From Mycolicibacterium goodii (GTDB lineage: Bacteria > Actinomycetota > Actinomycetes > Mycobacteriales > Mycobacteriaceae), in the NCBI RefSeq assembly GCF_022370755.2, contig NZ_CP092364.2, positions 4,712,001 to 4,776,000 on the forward strand: DNA of 64,000 nt. Direction: 5' to 3'. A program made the translations under genes and the position numbers. Below the pieces are notes generated by a model that did no database searches, was not told the origin of the DNA, and saw only the letters and a program-made list of their open reading frames with translations. Of the stretch, positions 55,786-63,958 are shown in pieces (positions within the stretch are counted from its first letter, which is position 1; every line of letters begins with the position of its first letter).

Positions 55786-55811
55786 CCCGGGCGCCCTGTC
55801 GGACACCCGGG
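55786..55811 (-). terminator. Hairpin terminator after the LuxR-type gene
   Basis: On the minus strand CCCGGGTGTCC pairs with GGGCGCCCGGG across a four-base loop, with two G-U pairs, 15 bases after the LuxR-type stop. The following AT-rich stretch (55731-55770) probably contains the promoter of the ABC-amidase-urease operon, separating it from the dmf genes. Confidence 0.5.
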
Positions 55812-55826
55812 AACAGCCGGCCGGCG

Positions 55827-56561
55827 CTACGGGAGCGGGTCGCGGGCCACGTCGAGAAGTTCGAGCTCGGTGGCCTGGACCGCGGCCGCCACCCGGTTGG
55901 CGACTCCGAGCTTGCGCAGCACGCGTTCGACGTGGGTACTGACGGTGCGCGGCGAGAGGTACAGCCGGTCGCTGATCTCGGCGTTCGACAGACCACTGCG
56001 CAGCAGCGCCAGGATCTCCTGTTCACGCGGCGTCAAGCGAGCCCGCGCTCGCGTGCGCATGCGGGTGACGTACTTGGTGAACAGTGGTCGGACGGTCTCC
56101 ACCGTCGAGCGGCTGCGCGGCGTGAACTCGGGCCGCTCCATGTTGCCCTGACACAGCCCGACCACCTCGCCGGCGCTGTCGTGCAGCACCATGAGGAACC
56201 CGTTCGTGAAGCCCTCTGGCCGCAGCACCTTGGCACCGCTGTAGGAGTCGTAGAACTCGGGCACGTCGCCCCAGTCCCACACCCGCGTCTTGTCGGCGAA
56301 CTGTCGCGTGAATTCCGGCTTCGCCTCGATGTCCGACGTCAGATACTGCGCGACAGATTCGGAGTAGCCGATCGAGGTGATGAGGTCGAAGCCTCGGGTG
56401 CCAGGCGTCTTGTACGCGAGCAGGAACGTGTCACAACGGGCCTCGATCCGCAGGAAGTCGACCGCACCGCGTACGCGCACCGCGGTGTCGGTCGACGCCA
56501 TGTCGGCGGCGATCGAGGCGAAATCGCGCGGCGCGTTCAGCACTGTCATCTGTCCTGCCAT
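55827..56561 (-). CDS. LuxR family transcriptional regulator (DmfR candidate)
   Basis: A 244-residue regulator with an N-terminal sensor region (about 1-170) of no clear family and a C-terminal LuxR helix-turn-helix (about 175-235, LTPREQEILALLRSGLSNAE, LYLSPRTVSTHVERVLRKLG). There is no receiver aspartate pattern, so it is probably ligand-driven. In DMF-degrading proteobacteria a LuxR-type gene controls the dimethylformamidase genes, which supports a DmfR-like role. It lies between dmfA1A2 and the ABC operon. Confidence 0.85.
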   Translation of the reverse strand: MAGQMTVLNAPRDFASIAADMASTDTAVRVRGAVDFLRIEARCDTFLLAYKTPGTRGFDLITSIGYSESVAQYLTSDIEAKPEFTRQFADKTRVWDWGDVPEFYDSYSGAKVLRPEGFTNGFLMVLHDSAGEVVGLCQGNMERPEFTPRSRSTVETVRPLFTKYVTRMRTRARARLTPREQEILALLRSGLSNAEISDRLYLSPRTVSTHVERVLRKLGVANRVAAAVQATELELLDVARDPLP

Positions 56562-56634
56562 CTCGCCCCCTTTCCCGGTGATGTGCGTGGGAGGCAGTGA
56601 CAGACAGTTGACTACACAAGCGCGTCAGCCAGGT

Positions 56635-57396
56635 TCAGCTTCTGTTTCGACGCCGTAAATCACGACCGATATGCAGTGAGTTGCCCCACACTCGCGCCGC
56701 TCGCCGCTTAGGAGGGACGAACTCTGCCCACACGACGGTGCTCCGGTGCTTGCCCGAGGGCCGGCTGTACACCACCAGCAGGCCGGGATCGTCGCGTATC
56801 ACGACCGCGTTGGGGTGGATTTCCAACAGACCGGCACCACCGCGGGTACCGGTCATGCGTGCGGCCGTACGCGCCGGGGTCTCCAGCCAGTTTCCTGCGA
56901 CGATCTGCGATCCGCTGTCGACGACCTCCAATCCGTCCCACTTCACGTCGGGTACGGGCAGATCCGGGGGTTGCCGCATCGTGACGTTCACGAACAACAA
57001 CGAACCCCATTGTGCGAGCGGTAGTTCGACCGTGCGCCGGCCGACGAATTCGGCACGTGCGGTGCCCGTCGGGTCCGTCCGGTGATCGAGCACTCCGCCG
57101 TCCTCACTGAACGCGCAGGCCCGATGCGGGCACCTCACGTTGCGGGTGCTGCCGCAGTGCACCGGGACCGAGAGACATCCGCCGAACGGCCGTGCGTTCA
57201 AGGCCGCCACCAGGCCGTCATCCGTGCGTCGCACATGGGCGGCGTGGTGACCGATGGTCGCCGGGAGCACCGCGCCCACCTCCGTGAGTTGCTCGACCAG
57301 GCCGACGCACACCCAGATACCGGTCCAGTCGGTGACGTCCGCTGCCGGGTGACGGCCGGACGACACTGCGGTGAGCACCAGGTCCACGGCCGTCAT
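56635..57396 (-). CDS. Degenerate Rieske oxygenase-like protein
   Basis: A 253-residue protein that follows the layout of Rieske non-haem oxygenase alpha subunits. In the Rieske region the second motif reads RCPHRACAFSEDGG in place of the usual CPYHxWxF.xDG. The first C-x-H motif appears as ALNARPFGGCL, so three of four cluster ligands are missing. WGSLLFVNV and GNWLETPARTAAR echo the catalytic domain, but the iron-site pattern is not recognisable. It is probably not an active oxygenase; a binding or scaffolding role, or decay, is possible. It lies between dmfA2 and the LuxR gene. Confidence 0.55.
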   Translation of the reverse strand: MTAVDLVLTAVSSGRHPAADVTDWTGIWVCVGLVEQLTEVGAVLPATIGHHAAHVRRTDDGLVAALNARPFGGCLSVPVHCGSTRNVRCPHRACAFSEDGGVLDHRTDPTGTARAEFVGRRTVELPLAQWGSLLFVNVTMRQPPDLPVPDVKWDGLEVVDSGSQIVAGNWLETPARTAARMTGTRGGAGLLEIHPNAVVIRDDPGLLVVYSRPSGKHRSTVVWAEFVPPKRRAARVWGNSLHIGRDLRRRNRS

Positions 57397-57475
57397 CGCC
57401 GGGACCGACGATGATGTCGTTTCGCGTGTGCGCCTCCGACGTTTTCGTCGATCTCGAGCGCCACGAGCGGACAGA

Positions 57476-59917
57476 TCACGAGCCGACCTCCTCGGGCAGG
57501 TGATAGTTCAACTCCGGTGTCGACTCGAACCGGCCCCGCGGACGAACCGCCTCGGCAGGCGGGGCCGGAAGCGGCCCGTCCTGCATGAAGTGGTTGAGGA
57601 CGTTCGCGGTGAGCTTGGAGATGTTGTTGTCGTAGCCGTTGTGGGACAGGCTGCCGCAGTAGGAGATCGAACTGAACGACCACACCGCGCCGCCATTCGG
57701 TGTTTCGTGGAATGCCATGTCGGCGCGGACACGGGGATGCTGGGTGCCGGTTACGCCCGGTGAATTGGTGAGGATCAGTTCGGTCACGAGCAAATAGGCG
57801 TCGGTGTGCAGGCCTGCCGACGTCGCAACCAGCAGGGTGTGCGGAGGGGATCCCAGCGTGGTGTCGACGGTGTCCAGTTCGGCGCCGGCCGCTCCGCCAC
57901 CCACCAGTCCGAAGTCGCCGAGCCGTTCGTCGTAGGTGATGCCGCGGAAAGCCCAGGCCACCCGCAGATCTTCGCTCTCGGGGGTGCGCTTGAAATACGT
58001 CGATATGTCGAAACCCTGTGCCACCATCGATGTTCCGCTCACGGCCGCCATGTCGCGGCCGAGGAACCTCCACATGCCGCCGAGTCTGCCGTCGCTCTGG
58101 TGGTGATACTCCCCCGGCTGCGCCTGCCAGGGCCGGATCCCCGATTCGCAACGCCGCATCTCGGTGATCTCGCCGCGTCCGTAGGCGGGATGGAAGGTGT
58201 GCCGCCAGTAGAACCCGTCACCGCCCATGTACATGAACCGCCCACCACGCTCCTTGTAGGCGTGGATCGCGTCGAGATAGGCGCCGTCCTTGTGTTCGGG
58301 GTGCGAACCGGTGATCAGGACGTTGTAGCCTTCGATCCGCTCCAGACCGTCGTAGCTGATGTCCTCGTCGGTGATGACATCGAACGCATAACCCATCTCG
58401 GTCAGCCAGTCGATCAGGTGCAGGTCGGCGTTGAACTGCCATGGTGCCTGCGTGAGCCAGGAATCGTATTTCGGCCGGAAGTTGAGGATCGGGCGCAGGC
58501 GCGACGACAGGTGCACGCCCGACCCGTCGCTGTGCGTGTCGTACAACGAGTAGCCGTACTCTCGGTGCACGCTCAGGAAGATGTTCTGCGGCGCCATGAT
58601 CGGGGTTCGGTAGATCAGTGCCTCGGCACTGCCGAAGTTGCTGGACTCGTGTTCGTTTGCGTACGCCATGTAGTCGATGGTCGACATGATGACGGCGATC
58701 TTCGCCTGTGGAGCGCCCAGCGGGGTGCGGACCATGAACGGGATGTAGTCCTCGTCGCCGTCGGTGGTTGTGAGCTTGATGGCGTACACCGCGCTGGGCA
58801 GATCCTCGGGTACACCGAGGGTGAAATCGACCGCCCAGCGCGCGTCGTCGACATCGTCGTCGTGGAAGTGGATCGCGCCGTACTCACGGTGGTCGACGCG
58901 CCACGACGTCTCGGTTCCACTCCAGTTGTGACCCGTCATCCCACGCGCGGGCAGGCCGACAAGCTCGCCGTCGAGTCGGTACGGGCCGCAGTCGACGATC
59001 CTGCGCGTCGGGATCTCGAGCGAGAAATCCCATGCCGCCACCATCGCCGGCGCAACCGCCGGGGACGGGCCGGCGCCGCGGCGCTCGTCCAGACCCGGCG
59101 CGGCACCGAGCTTCAATGTCTCGATCTCGAGCCGGTTCAGCGCACGCGAGCACAATCTCGGCGTGTCGATCTTGCCGTTGTAATGGCCCGTCATCACCCA
59201 GCCACCGGGTTGCAGTGACGTCGGATCCGGGTGTGCCGAAGTGGGGTGGGCGGCGAACGTGAACGGTGCGTCGGTGTGCGAGATGCGGTCGGTGAACACC
59301 GCCTCGACAGCGCCGGGTTCCGGATCGAGTGCGTAATGCAGTTGGGGTTCGTGAAACAGCACGGCGCTTCCGGAGGAGGCGTCGAACGTCGCGGCGACGA
59401 AGTGCCAGGCGCGATCGCGGACCGGATATGGTGCCCTCAGTACCTGGTCGTTGATCCGCAGGAAGACGTGGCCGTCGAGGTCGAGGAACAATCCGTAACC
59501 CCGACGCTGCGCCCACTTCCCCATGATCATCTGCTCGCCGGGGGCCCAGTACCCGTCGACCTTGGTGGGCATGGTGGGCCAGATCCAGCACTGCATGGTG
59601 AAGCTCTCGACCCGCAGCGGGCGGCGGTCGGCGACCATGGCGTAGGAGCCGGCGTGGATGCGCTGTGGACGGCCGGGATACGTCCCGTTGATGGGCGACT
59701 CGATGACCTTTTCCTTGAACCCCGGCCCGCCCGGGTGGGTGTCGCCGTGGATGAGCTTCACCAGTTCGGCGTGATAGGACGCCGGCCCATCGCAGTTGAC
59801 GTAGAAGTCGACGCAGTCGCCTTGTTCGACCGACCATTTGCTGCCATAGCCGGTGAGCCGCAACAGCGGCGGGTACATGTCCATCTCGGTTGGGTTCACA
59901 CCGTTGCCCGTGTTCAT
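57476..59917 (-). CDS. dmfA2: N,N-dimethylformamidase large (beta) subunit
   Basis: The catalytic subunit of dimethylformamidase, hydrolysing N,N-dimethylformamide to dimethylamine and formate. The 813-residue protein is longer than the roughly 760-residue Paracoccus enzyme. An N-terminal lectin-like (LamG/ConA) domain (about 95-270) is followed by the DMFA2 catalytic region. The characterised enzyme is a mononuclear iron protein with two Tyr and one Glu ligand. Matching candidates here are Y419 (DYMAYANEH), Y459 or a nearby Tyr (REYGYSLYDTH) and E541 with H539 (GSHPEHKDG). It overlaps dmfA1 by four bases. Confidence 0.85.
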   Translation of the reverse strand: MNTGNGVNPTEMDMYPPLLRLTGYGSKWSVEQGDCVDFYVNCDGPASYHAELVKLIHGDTHPGGPGFKEKVIESPINGTYPGRPQRIHAGSYAMVADRRPLRVESFTMQCWIWPTMPTKVDGYWAPGEQMIMGKWAQRRGYGLFLDLDGHVFLRINDQVLRAPYPVRDRAWHFVAATFDASSGSAVLFHEPQLHYALDPEPGAVEAVFTDRISHTDAPFTFAAHPTSAHPDPTSLQPGGWVMTGHYNGKIDTPRLCSRALNRLEIETLKLGAAPGLDERRGAGPSPAVAPAMVAAWDFSLEIPTRRIVDCGPYRLDGELVGLPARGMTGHNWSGTETSWRVDHREYGAIHFHDDDVDDARWAVDFTLGVPEDLPSAVYAIKLTTTDGDEDYIPFMVRTPLGAPQAKIAVIMSTIDYMAYANEHESSNFGSAEALIYRTPIMAPQNIFLSVHREYGYSLYDTHSDGSGVHLSSRLRPILNFRPKYDSWLTQAPWQFNADLHLIDWLTEMGYAFDVITDEDISYDGLERIEGYNVLITGSHPEHKDGAYLDAIHAYKERGGRFMYMGGDGFYWRHTFHPAYGRGEITEMRRCESGIRPWQAQPGEYHHQSDGRLGGMWRFLGRDMAAVSGTSMVAQGFDISTYFKRTPESEDLRVAWAFRGITYDERLGDFGLVGGGAAGAELDTVDTTLGSPPHTLLVATSAGLHTDAYLLVTELILTNSPGVTGTQHPRVRADMAFHETPNGGAVWSFSSISYCGSLSHNGYDNNISKLTANVLNHFMQDGPLPAPPAEAVRPRGRFESTPELNYHLPEEVGS

Positions 59918-60357
59918 GCTCCCCAGTTCTCCCCTCGCGCCTTCCAGGCCGGTGTGCAGTGTTCGGGCATCCCGTCTTCGGCGGGATACTGTGCAAGCCG
60001 CATCTTGAAGATCTCGGTCTGGGCGACCTGCTCGTCGGTGAAGACCCTGTCGTCGACGAATTTCGGTGCGACGCCACGAATTCCGGACAGGCGGGCGATG
60101 CGCCACTGCCGCTCCGGCTCGGTGCAGACGATGACGAGTTTGCCACCGAACGCTCCGACCGGTTGCATCCGCATGCGGGTGAGGACCCGGTCGAGTTGCA
60201 CGTCGTCCTGGATGCCGCCGTGCGCGCCGATCGCGCTGCCGGGCCGCTCGGTGCGCAGAACTGAGAAGCCGGGCACGCCGTGGAAGTCCTCGACACTGGC
60301 CTCGATCTCGGCGATCATCCGCTGCTGGGTGGAGTCGTCCTGGGGAATCGGGATCAT
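59914..60357 (-). CDS. dmfA1: N,N-dimethylformamidase small (alpha) subunit
   Basis: A 147-residue protein, similar in size to the 132-residue small subunit of dimethylformamidase. Its C-terminal half has IRGVAPKFVDDRVFTDEQVA and IFKMRLAQYPAEDG. It lies directly upstream of the large subunit and overlaps it by four bases, the usual dmfA1A2 layout. The small subunit has no catalytic residues and stabilises the large one. The first gene of the dmf operon, it is divergent from a HAD hydrolase. Confidence 0.78.
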   Translation of the reverse strand: MIPIPQDDSTQQRMIAEIEASVEDFHGVPGFSVLRTERPGSAIGAHGGIQDDVQLDRVLTRMRMQPVGAFGGKLVIVCTEPERQWRIARLSGIRGVAPKFVDDRVFTDEQVAQTEIFKMRLAQYPAEDGMPEHCTPAWKARGENWGA

Positions 60358-60391
60358 CCGCTCACGTTATGGACGCCTGAGCGTCACCACC

Positions 60392-60421
60392 ATCCGGCAA
60401 ATGACGGATATTTCGTCGAAA
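60392..60421. promoter_or_regulatory. Two small inverted repeats in the dmfA1/HAD divergent region
   Basis: ATCCG (60392-60396) and CGGAT (60405-60409) are separated by 8 bases, and TTTCGTCGAAA (60411-60421) is a 5-1-5 palindrome. Both fall in the 122-base divergent region and could bind the LuxR-type regulator. The sites are short and unproven. Confidence 0.3.
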
Positions 60422-60479
60422 AGTATTGGGGAGAAGCTCATTCAGAAACGTCGCGGAAATACTTCCACACCTCCGTAAC

Positions 60480-61169
60480 ATGGAGTTCATGGTGAAGGCG
60501 GTGTTGTTCGACTTTTCGGGGACCTTGTTCCGCCTCGAAGAAGACGAGAGCTGGTTCGAGGGGATGACCGTCGACGAACGAGAGGTCGACGGTCATGTGC
60601 AAGCCGAGTTGATGCGCAGACTCACGGCGCCGACCGGGCGTTCGGTGCAGATGACCGACGAGCAGTACCACGCGTGGGTGAACCGGGATCTGGCACCGCA
60701 TCTGCACCGCGAGGCGTACCTGCACGTGCTGCGTGAATCGGGGTTGGCCGATCCGCACGCCGAGAGCCTGTACGGCCGCGTGATCGACCCGGACAGCTGG
60801 ACGGCCTACCCCGACACCGCCACCGTGCTGAAAAGCCTTAAGCGACAAGAGATCAAGACCGCCGTGGTGTCCAACATCGCGTTCGACGTGCGGCCGGCGT
60901 TCACCACTCTCGGCATCGACGGCGACGTCGACGAGTTCATCCTGTCGTACGAGGTGGGTGCGGTGAAACCGGACGCCGCGATCTTCACGACCGCGCTGGA
61001 GCGGCTGGGGGTGGCGCCGGAGGACGCGCTGATGGTCGGTGACAGCGAGGAGGCCGACGGCGGTGCGAGGGCCGTGGGGTGTGCGTTCGCGCTGGTGGAC
61101 CCGTTGCCGACGGCCGAACGTCCGGACGGGCTCGTCGCGGCGGTGTCGTCGGTCGGCGTCGAGATCTAG
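60480..61169 (+). CDS. HAD superfamily hydrolase
   Basis: A 229-residue HAD phosphatase/dehalogenase-type protein. Motif I is VLFDFSGTLF, where the second position after the nucleophile Asp is Ser rather than Asp, as in dehalogenase-like members. Motif II is VVSNIAFDV, motif III has the Lys in VKPDAAIFTTALERLG and motif IV is MVGDSEEADGGARAVG. The ATG at 60480 or 60489 is the start. It is followed 9 bases later by a DUF385-type gene, so they are probably co-transcribed. Confidence 0.86.
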   Translation: MEFMVKAVLFDFSGTLFRLEEDESWFEGMTVDEREVDGHVQAELMRRLTAPTGRSVQMTDEQYHAWVNRDLAPHLHREAYLHVLRESGLADPHAESLYGRVIDPDSWTAYPDTATVLKSLKRQEIKTAVVSNIAFDVRPAFTTLGIDGDVDEFILSYEVGAVKPDAAIFTTALERLGVAPEDALMVGDSEEADGGARAVGCAFALVDPLPTAERPDGLVAAVSSVGVEI

Positions 61170-61178
61170 TCTGGGGCC

Positions 61179-61628
61179 ATGCCCTCCGAACGTGTCCGGC
61201 CGCCGTGGTGGCTCAAGTACGTCAACAAGGTGATGATCGGGTTGTCGAAGGTCGGCGTCGGCGGGGACAAGGGACCCGTGGTGCTGACCGTGCCGGGCCG
61301 CAAGTCCGGCAAACTGCGGTCGACACCGGTCACACCGATGACCGTGGACGGCAGACGTTACGTCGTCGGTGGGTTACCTGGCGCCGACTGGACGGCCAAC
61401 GTACGGGCCGCCAAGGAGGCGACGATCCATCAGGGGCGCCGTGCCCACCGTGTGCGGATGGTCGAAATGTCGCCCGGGGAGGCTCGACCGCTGCTGCGGG
61501 AGTTTCCCATCCTGGTGCCCACCGGAGTGAGCTTCATGAAGAATGCGGGTCTGGTCACCGGGCCCCATCCGGACGAATTCGAAGCTCTCGCCGGACGGTG
61601 CCCGGTGTTTCGTCTCGACCCGCTCTGA
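61179..61628 (+). CDS. F420-dependent (deazaflavin) nitroreductase family protein
   Basis: A 149-residue protein of the DDN/FDOR (DUF385) family, binding F420 or a flavin for reduction of nitro or quinone compounds. The core VVLTVPGRKSGKLRSTPVTP and VVGGLPGADWTANVRAAKEA match the family closely. It follows the HAD gene by nine bases. Mycobacteria carry many members; its substrate is unknown. Confidence 0.88.
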   Translation: MPSERVRPPWWLKYVNKVMIGLSKVGVGGDKGPVVLTVPGRKSGKLRSTPVTPMTVDGRRYVVGGLPGADWTANVRAAKEATIHQGRRAHRVRMVEMSPGEARPLLREFPILVPTGVSFMKNAGLVTGPHPDEFEALAGRCPVFRLDPL

Positions 61629-61633
61629 GCGCC

Positions 61634-61909
61634 TTACAGGTGCGGCGCTTCCTTGATCTTGCTGTCCTGTTTGCCTGCGGTCTGACAGAAGGCCTGCACC
61701 GACACGCGGGTACCGGTGATCTCCAGTTGCGCCGCGTCGGTGCCCTTCTCGTCCTTCAGCATCTTGGCGACCGCATCGTCCTGCGTCTTCTCGTCTTGGC
61801 CCAGGAAGTCCTCGCAGGTGGTGTCACCGCCGGTGACCGCTGGGGAGCAACCGACCACCATGAAGCCGGCCACCAACCCCGAGAACAACACGCCTGCTGT
61901 GCGCTTCAT
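61634..61909 (-). CDS. Small lipoprotein
   Basis: A 91-residue putative lipoprotein. The signal peptide VLFSGLVAGFMVVGCSPAVT contains a lipobox VVGC with the lipidation cysteine at about residue 21. A short mature part has two cysteines (TCEDFLGQ and AFCQTAGK) that could pair. AAAGGG lies before the ATG at 61909. The family is not recognised. It is divergent from menB and convergent with the deazaflavin gene. Confidence 0.75.
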   Translation of the reverse strand: MKRTAGVLFSGLVAGFMVVGCSPAVTGGDTTCEDFLGQDEKTQDDAVAKMLKDEKGTDAAQLEITGTRVSVQAFCQTAGKQDSKIKEAPHL

Positions 61910-61994
61910 CGAAGCCCTTTCTGTCCGCTGATGCGCGGTACGCATCATTGCGCCGGTTTCATACCCTTCGTCGGTACCGGTGAAACGTCCGCTC

Positions 61995-62000
61995 TACAGT
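61995..62000 (+). promoter_or_regulatory. -10 element of a probable leaderless menB promoter
   Basis: TACAGT (61995-62000) lies at -13 to -8 of the menB ATG (62008), matching the TANNNT pattern for a leaderless mRNA. GTTTCA (61956-61961) and TGAAAC (61981-61986) form a spaced inverted repeat just upstream. Confidence 0.45.
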
Positions 62001-62007
62001 CGAGCAA

Positions 62008-62937
62008 ATGAGCAGCCAAGCAGCGACGGACAACCCGTTCGACCCCACGATGTGGGAGCGGGTGCCCGGCTTCGATGATCTGACCGACATCACCTACCAC
62101 CGCCACGTCATCGACGATGCACGTCAACCCACCGTGCGGGTGGCTTTCGACCGTCCAGAGGTACGCAACGCCTTCCGGCCGCACACTGTCGACGAGTTGT
62201 ACCGCGTGCTCGACCACGCACGGATGTCGTCCGACGTCGGCGTCATCCTGCTCACCGGCAACGGCCCGTCACCCAAGGACGGCGGCTGGGCGTTCTGCTC
62301 GGGCGGTGATCAGCGCATCCGGGGCCGCTCGGGCTACCAGTACGCGTCGGGCGAGACCGCAGAGACCGTCGATCCGGCGCGCGCGGGACGATTGCACATC
62401 CTCGAGGTGCAGCGGCTCATCCGGTTCATGCCCAAAGTCGTGATCTGTCTGGTCAACGGGTGGGCCGCAGGCGGTGGACACAGCCTGCACGTCACGTGCG
62501 ACCTGACGCTGGCAAGCCGCCAGCATGCACGGTTCAAGCAGACCGACGCCGACGTGGGCAGCTTCGACGGCGGGTTCGGCAGCGCCTATCTCGCGCGTCA
62601 GACCGGGCAGAAGTTCGCTCGTGAGATCTTCTTTCTCGGCCGCGCCTACGACGCCGAGACCATGCACCAGATGGGTGCCGTCAACGATGTCGTCGACCAC
62701 GCCGACCTGGAGAAGGCCGGGTTGCAGTGGGCCGCCGAGATCAACGGCAAGTCCCCACAGGCGATTCGGATGCTCAAGTTCGCGTTCAACCTGATCGACG
62801 ACGGTCTGGTGGGCCAGCAGGTGTTCGCCGGTGAGGCGACACGTCTGGCGTACATGACCGACGAGGCCGTCGAAGGCCGCGACGCGTTCCTGGAGAAGCG
62901 CGACCCGGACTGGAGCGCGTTCCCCCGCTATTTCTGA
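62008..62937 (+). CDS. menB: 1,4-Dihydroxy-2-naphthoyl-CoA synthase
   Basis: MenB forms the naphthoquinol ring in menaquinone synthesis. The 309-residue crotonase-fold enzyme has RVAFDRPEVRNAFRPHTVDE, the oxyanion motif GWAFCSGGDQRIRG, the catalytic region ADVGSFDGGFGSAYLARQTG and VCLVNGWAAGGGHSLHVTCD-type glycine loop (reading ICLVNGWAAGGGHS). The order menB followed by an SDR matches Rv0548c-Rv0547c. The ATG has a leaderless-type -10. A long hairpin follows the stop. Confidence 0.95.
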   Translation: MSSQAATDNPFDPTMWERVPGFDDLTDITYHRHVIDDARQPTVRVAFDRPEVRNAFRPHTVDELYRVLDHARMSSDVGVILLTGNGPSPKDGGWAFCSGGDQRIRGRSGYQYASGETAETVDPARAGRLHILEVQRLIRFMPKVVICLVNGWAAGGGHSLHVTCDLTLASRQHARFKQTDADVGSFDGGFGSAYLARQTGQKFAREIFFLGRAYDAETMHQMGAVNDVVDHADLEKAGLQWAAEINGKSPQAIRMLKFAFNLIDDGLVGQQVFAGEATRLAYMTDEAVEGRDAFLEKRDPDWSAFPRYF

Positions 62938-62945
62938 CCCCTCTT

Positions 62946-63014
62946 CTCCGCCGAAACGTCATTCCAGCAGGGAAAGTGCGAGTAGAGGCCTGCTGGAATG
63001 GGGTTTCGGTGGAG
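62946..63014. terminator. 26-bp hairpin after menB
   Basis: Arms CTCCGCCGAAACGTC... from 62946 and ...GGGTTTCGGTGGAG to 63014 pair over 26 positions with three mismatches, with a 17-base loop. It begins 9 bases after the menB stop and probably separates it from the SDR gene. Confidence 0.65.
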
Positions 63015-63043
63015 GGAAACCGACCCCAATACACTCCGAAGGC

Positions 63044-63958
63044 ATGAGCAAACACCCACTGCGCCGGCTCACCGACAATTTGTTCCTGGCGAGTATGCGG
63101 CCGCCGGTGACCGACCAGTTGATCCAGCTGCGCGCGGCCCGTGAAGCGGTGAACCTGCGGGGCAAGCGGGTGCTGATCACCGGTGCGTCGTCGGGGATCG
63201 GCGCGTCCGCCGCGGTCAAGTTCGCCGAACGCGGCGCGCGGGTGATCGTGGTCGCGCGACGGGCCGAGCTGCTCGACGAGGTGGTCGGTCAGATCACCGC
63301 ATCCGGGGGTGAGGCGATGGCACGGCCGTGCGACCTGACCGACCTGGATGCGATCGACGCGCTGGTGGCCGAGATCGAGTCCGAGTACCGCGGGATCGAC
63401 ATCCTGGTGAACAACGCGGGCCACTCGATCCGCCGGCCACTGGCCGACTCGCTGGAGCGCTGGCACGACATCGAGCGGACCATGACGCTGAACTACTACT
63501 CGCCGTTGCGGTTGATCCGCGGGTTCGCGCCGGGCATGCGGGGGCGCGGTGCGGGGCACATCATCAACGTCTCGACATGGGGTGTGCTCAGCGAGGCGTC
63601 TCCGCTGTTCTCGGTGTATCAGGCCTCGAAGGCCGCGCTGAGCGCCGTCAGCCGCGTCATCGAAACCGAATGGGGCGACGGCGGTGTGCATTCAACGACG
63701 CTGTACTACCCGCTGGTGGACACCCCGATGATCAAACCGACCCGCGCGTTCGACGGACTGCCCGCGTTGTCGGCGGACGAGGCGGCCGACTGGATGATCA
63801 CCGCGGCGCGGTACCGGCCCGTGCAGATCGCGCCGCGCGTAGCCGTGGGCGCCCGGGCGCTCAACGCCGTGGCACCCGGTGTGGTGAACGCGGTGATGAA
63901 ACGTCAATCGGCGCAACCCGACGGGGTGGGCCGCAGGCCTATCTTCCCGGCGGGGTGA
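63044..63958 (+). CDS. Short-chain dehydrogenase (Rv0547c-like)
   Basis: A 304-residue SDR with an N-terminal extension of about 42 residues. The cofactor motif is VLITGASSGIGASAAVKFAE, then VNNAGHS. The catalytic Ser and YxxxK are in INVSTWG and YQASKAALSAVSRVIE. The position after menB matches Rv0547c. The substrate is unknown. The tail ends at 63958. Confidence 0.9.
   Translation: MSKHPLRRLTDNLFLASMRPPVTDQLIQLRAAREAVNLRGKRVLITGASSGIGASAAVKFAERGARVIVVARRAELLDEVVGQITASGGEAMARPCDLTDLDAIDALVAEIESEYRGIDILVNNAGHSIRRPLADSLERWHDIERTMTLNYYSPLRLIRGFAPGMRGRGAGHIINVSTWGVLSEASPLFSVYQASKAALSAVSRVIETEWGDGGVHSTTLYYPLVDTPMIKPTRAFDGLPALSADEAADWMITAARYRPVQIAPRVAVGARALNAVAPGVVNAVMKRQSAQPDGVGRRPIFPAG

Noticed and set aside
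57806..59218. Plus-strand open frame of 470 residues opposite dmfA2
   Set aside because: It lies within the well-supported dimethylformamidase gene and has no recognisable motif.
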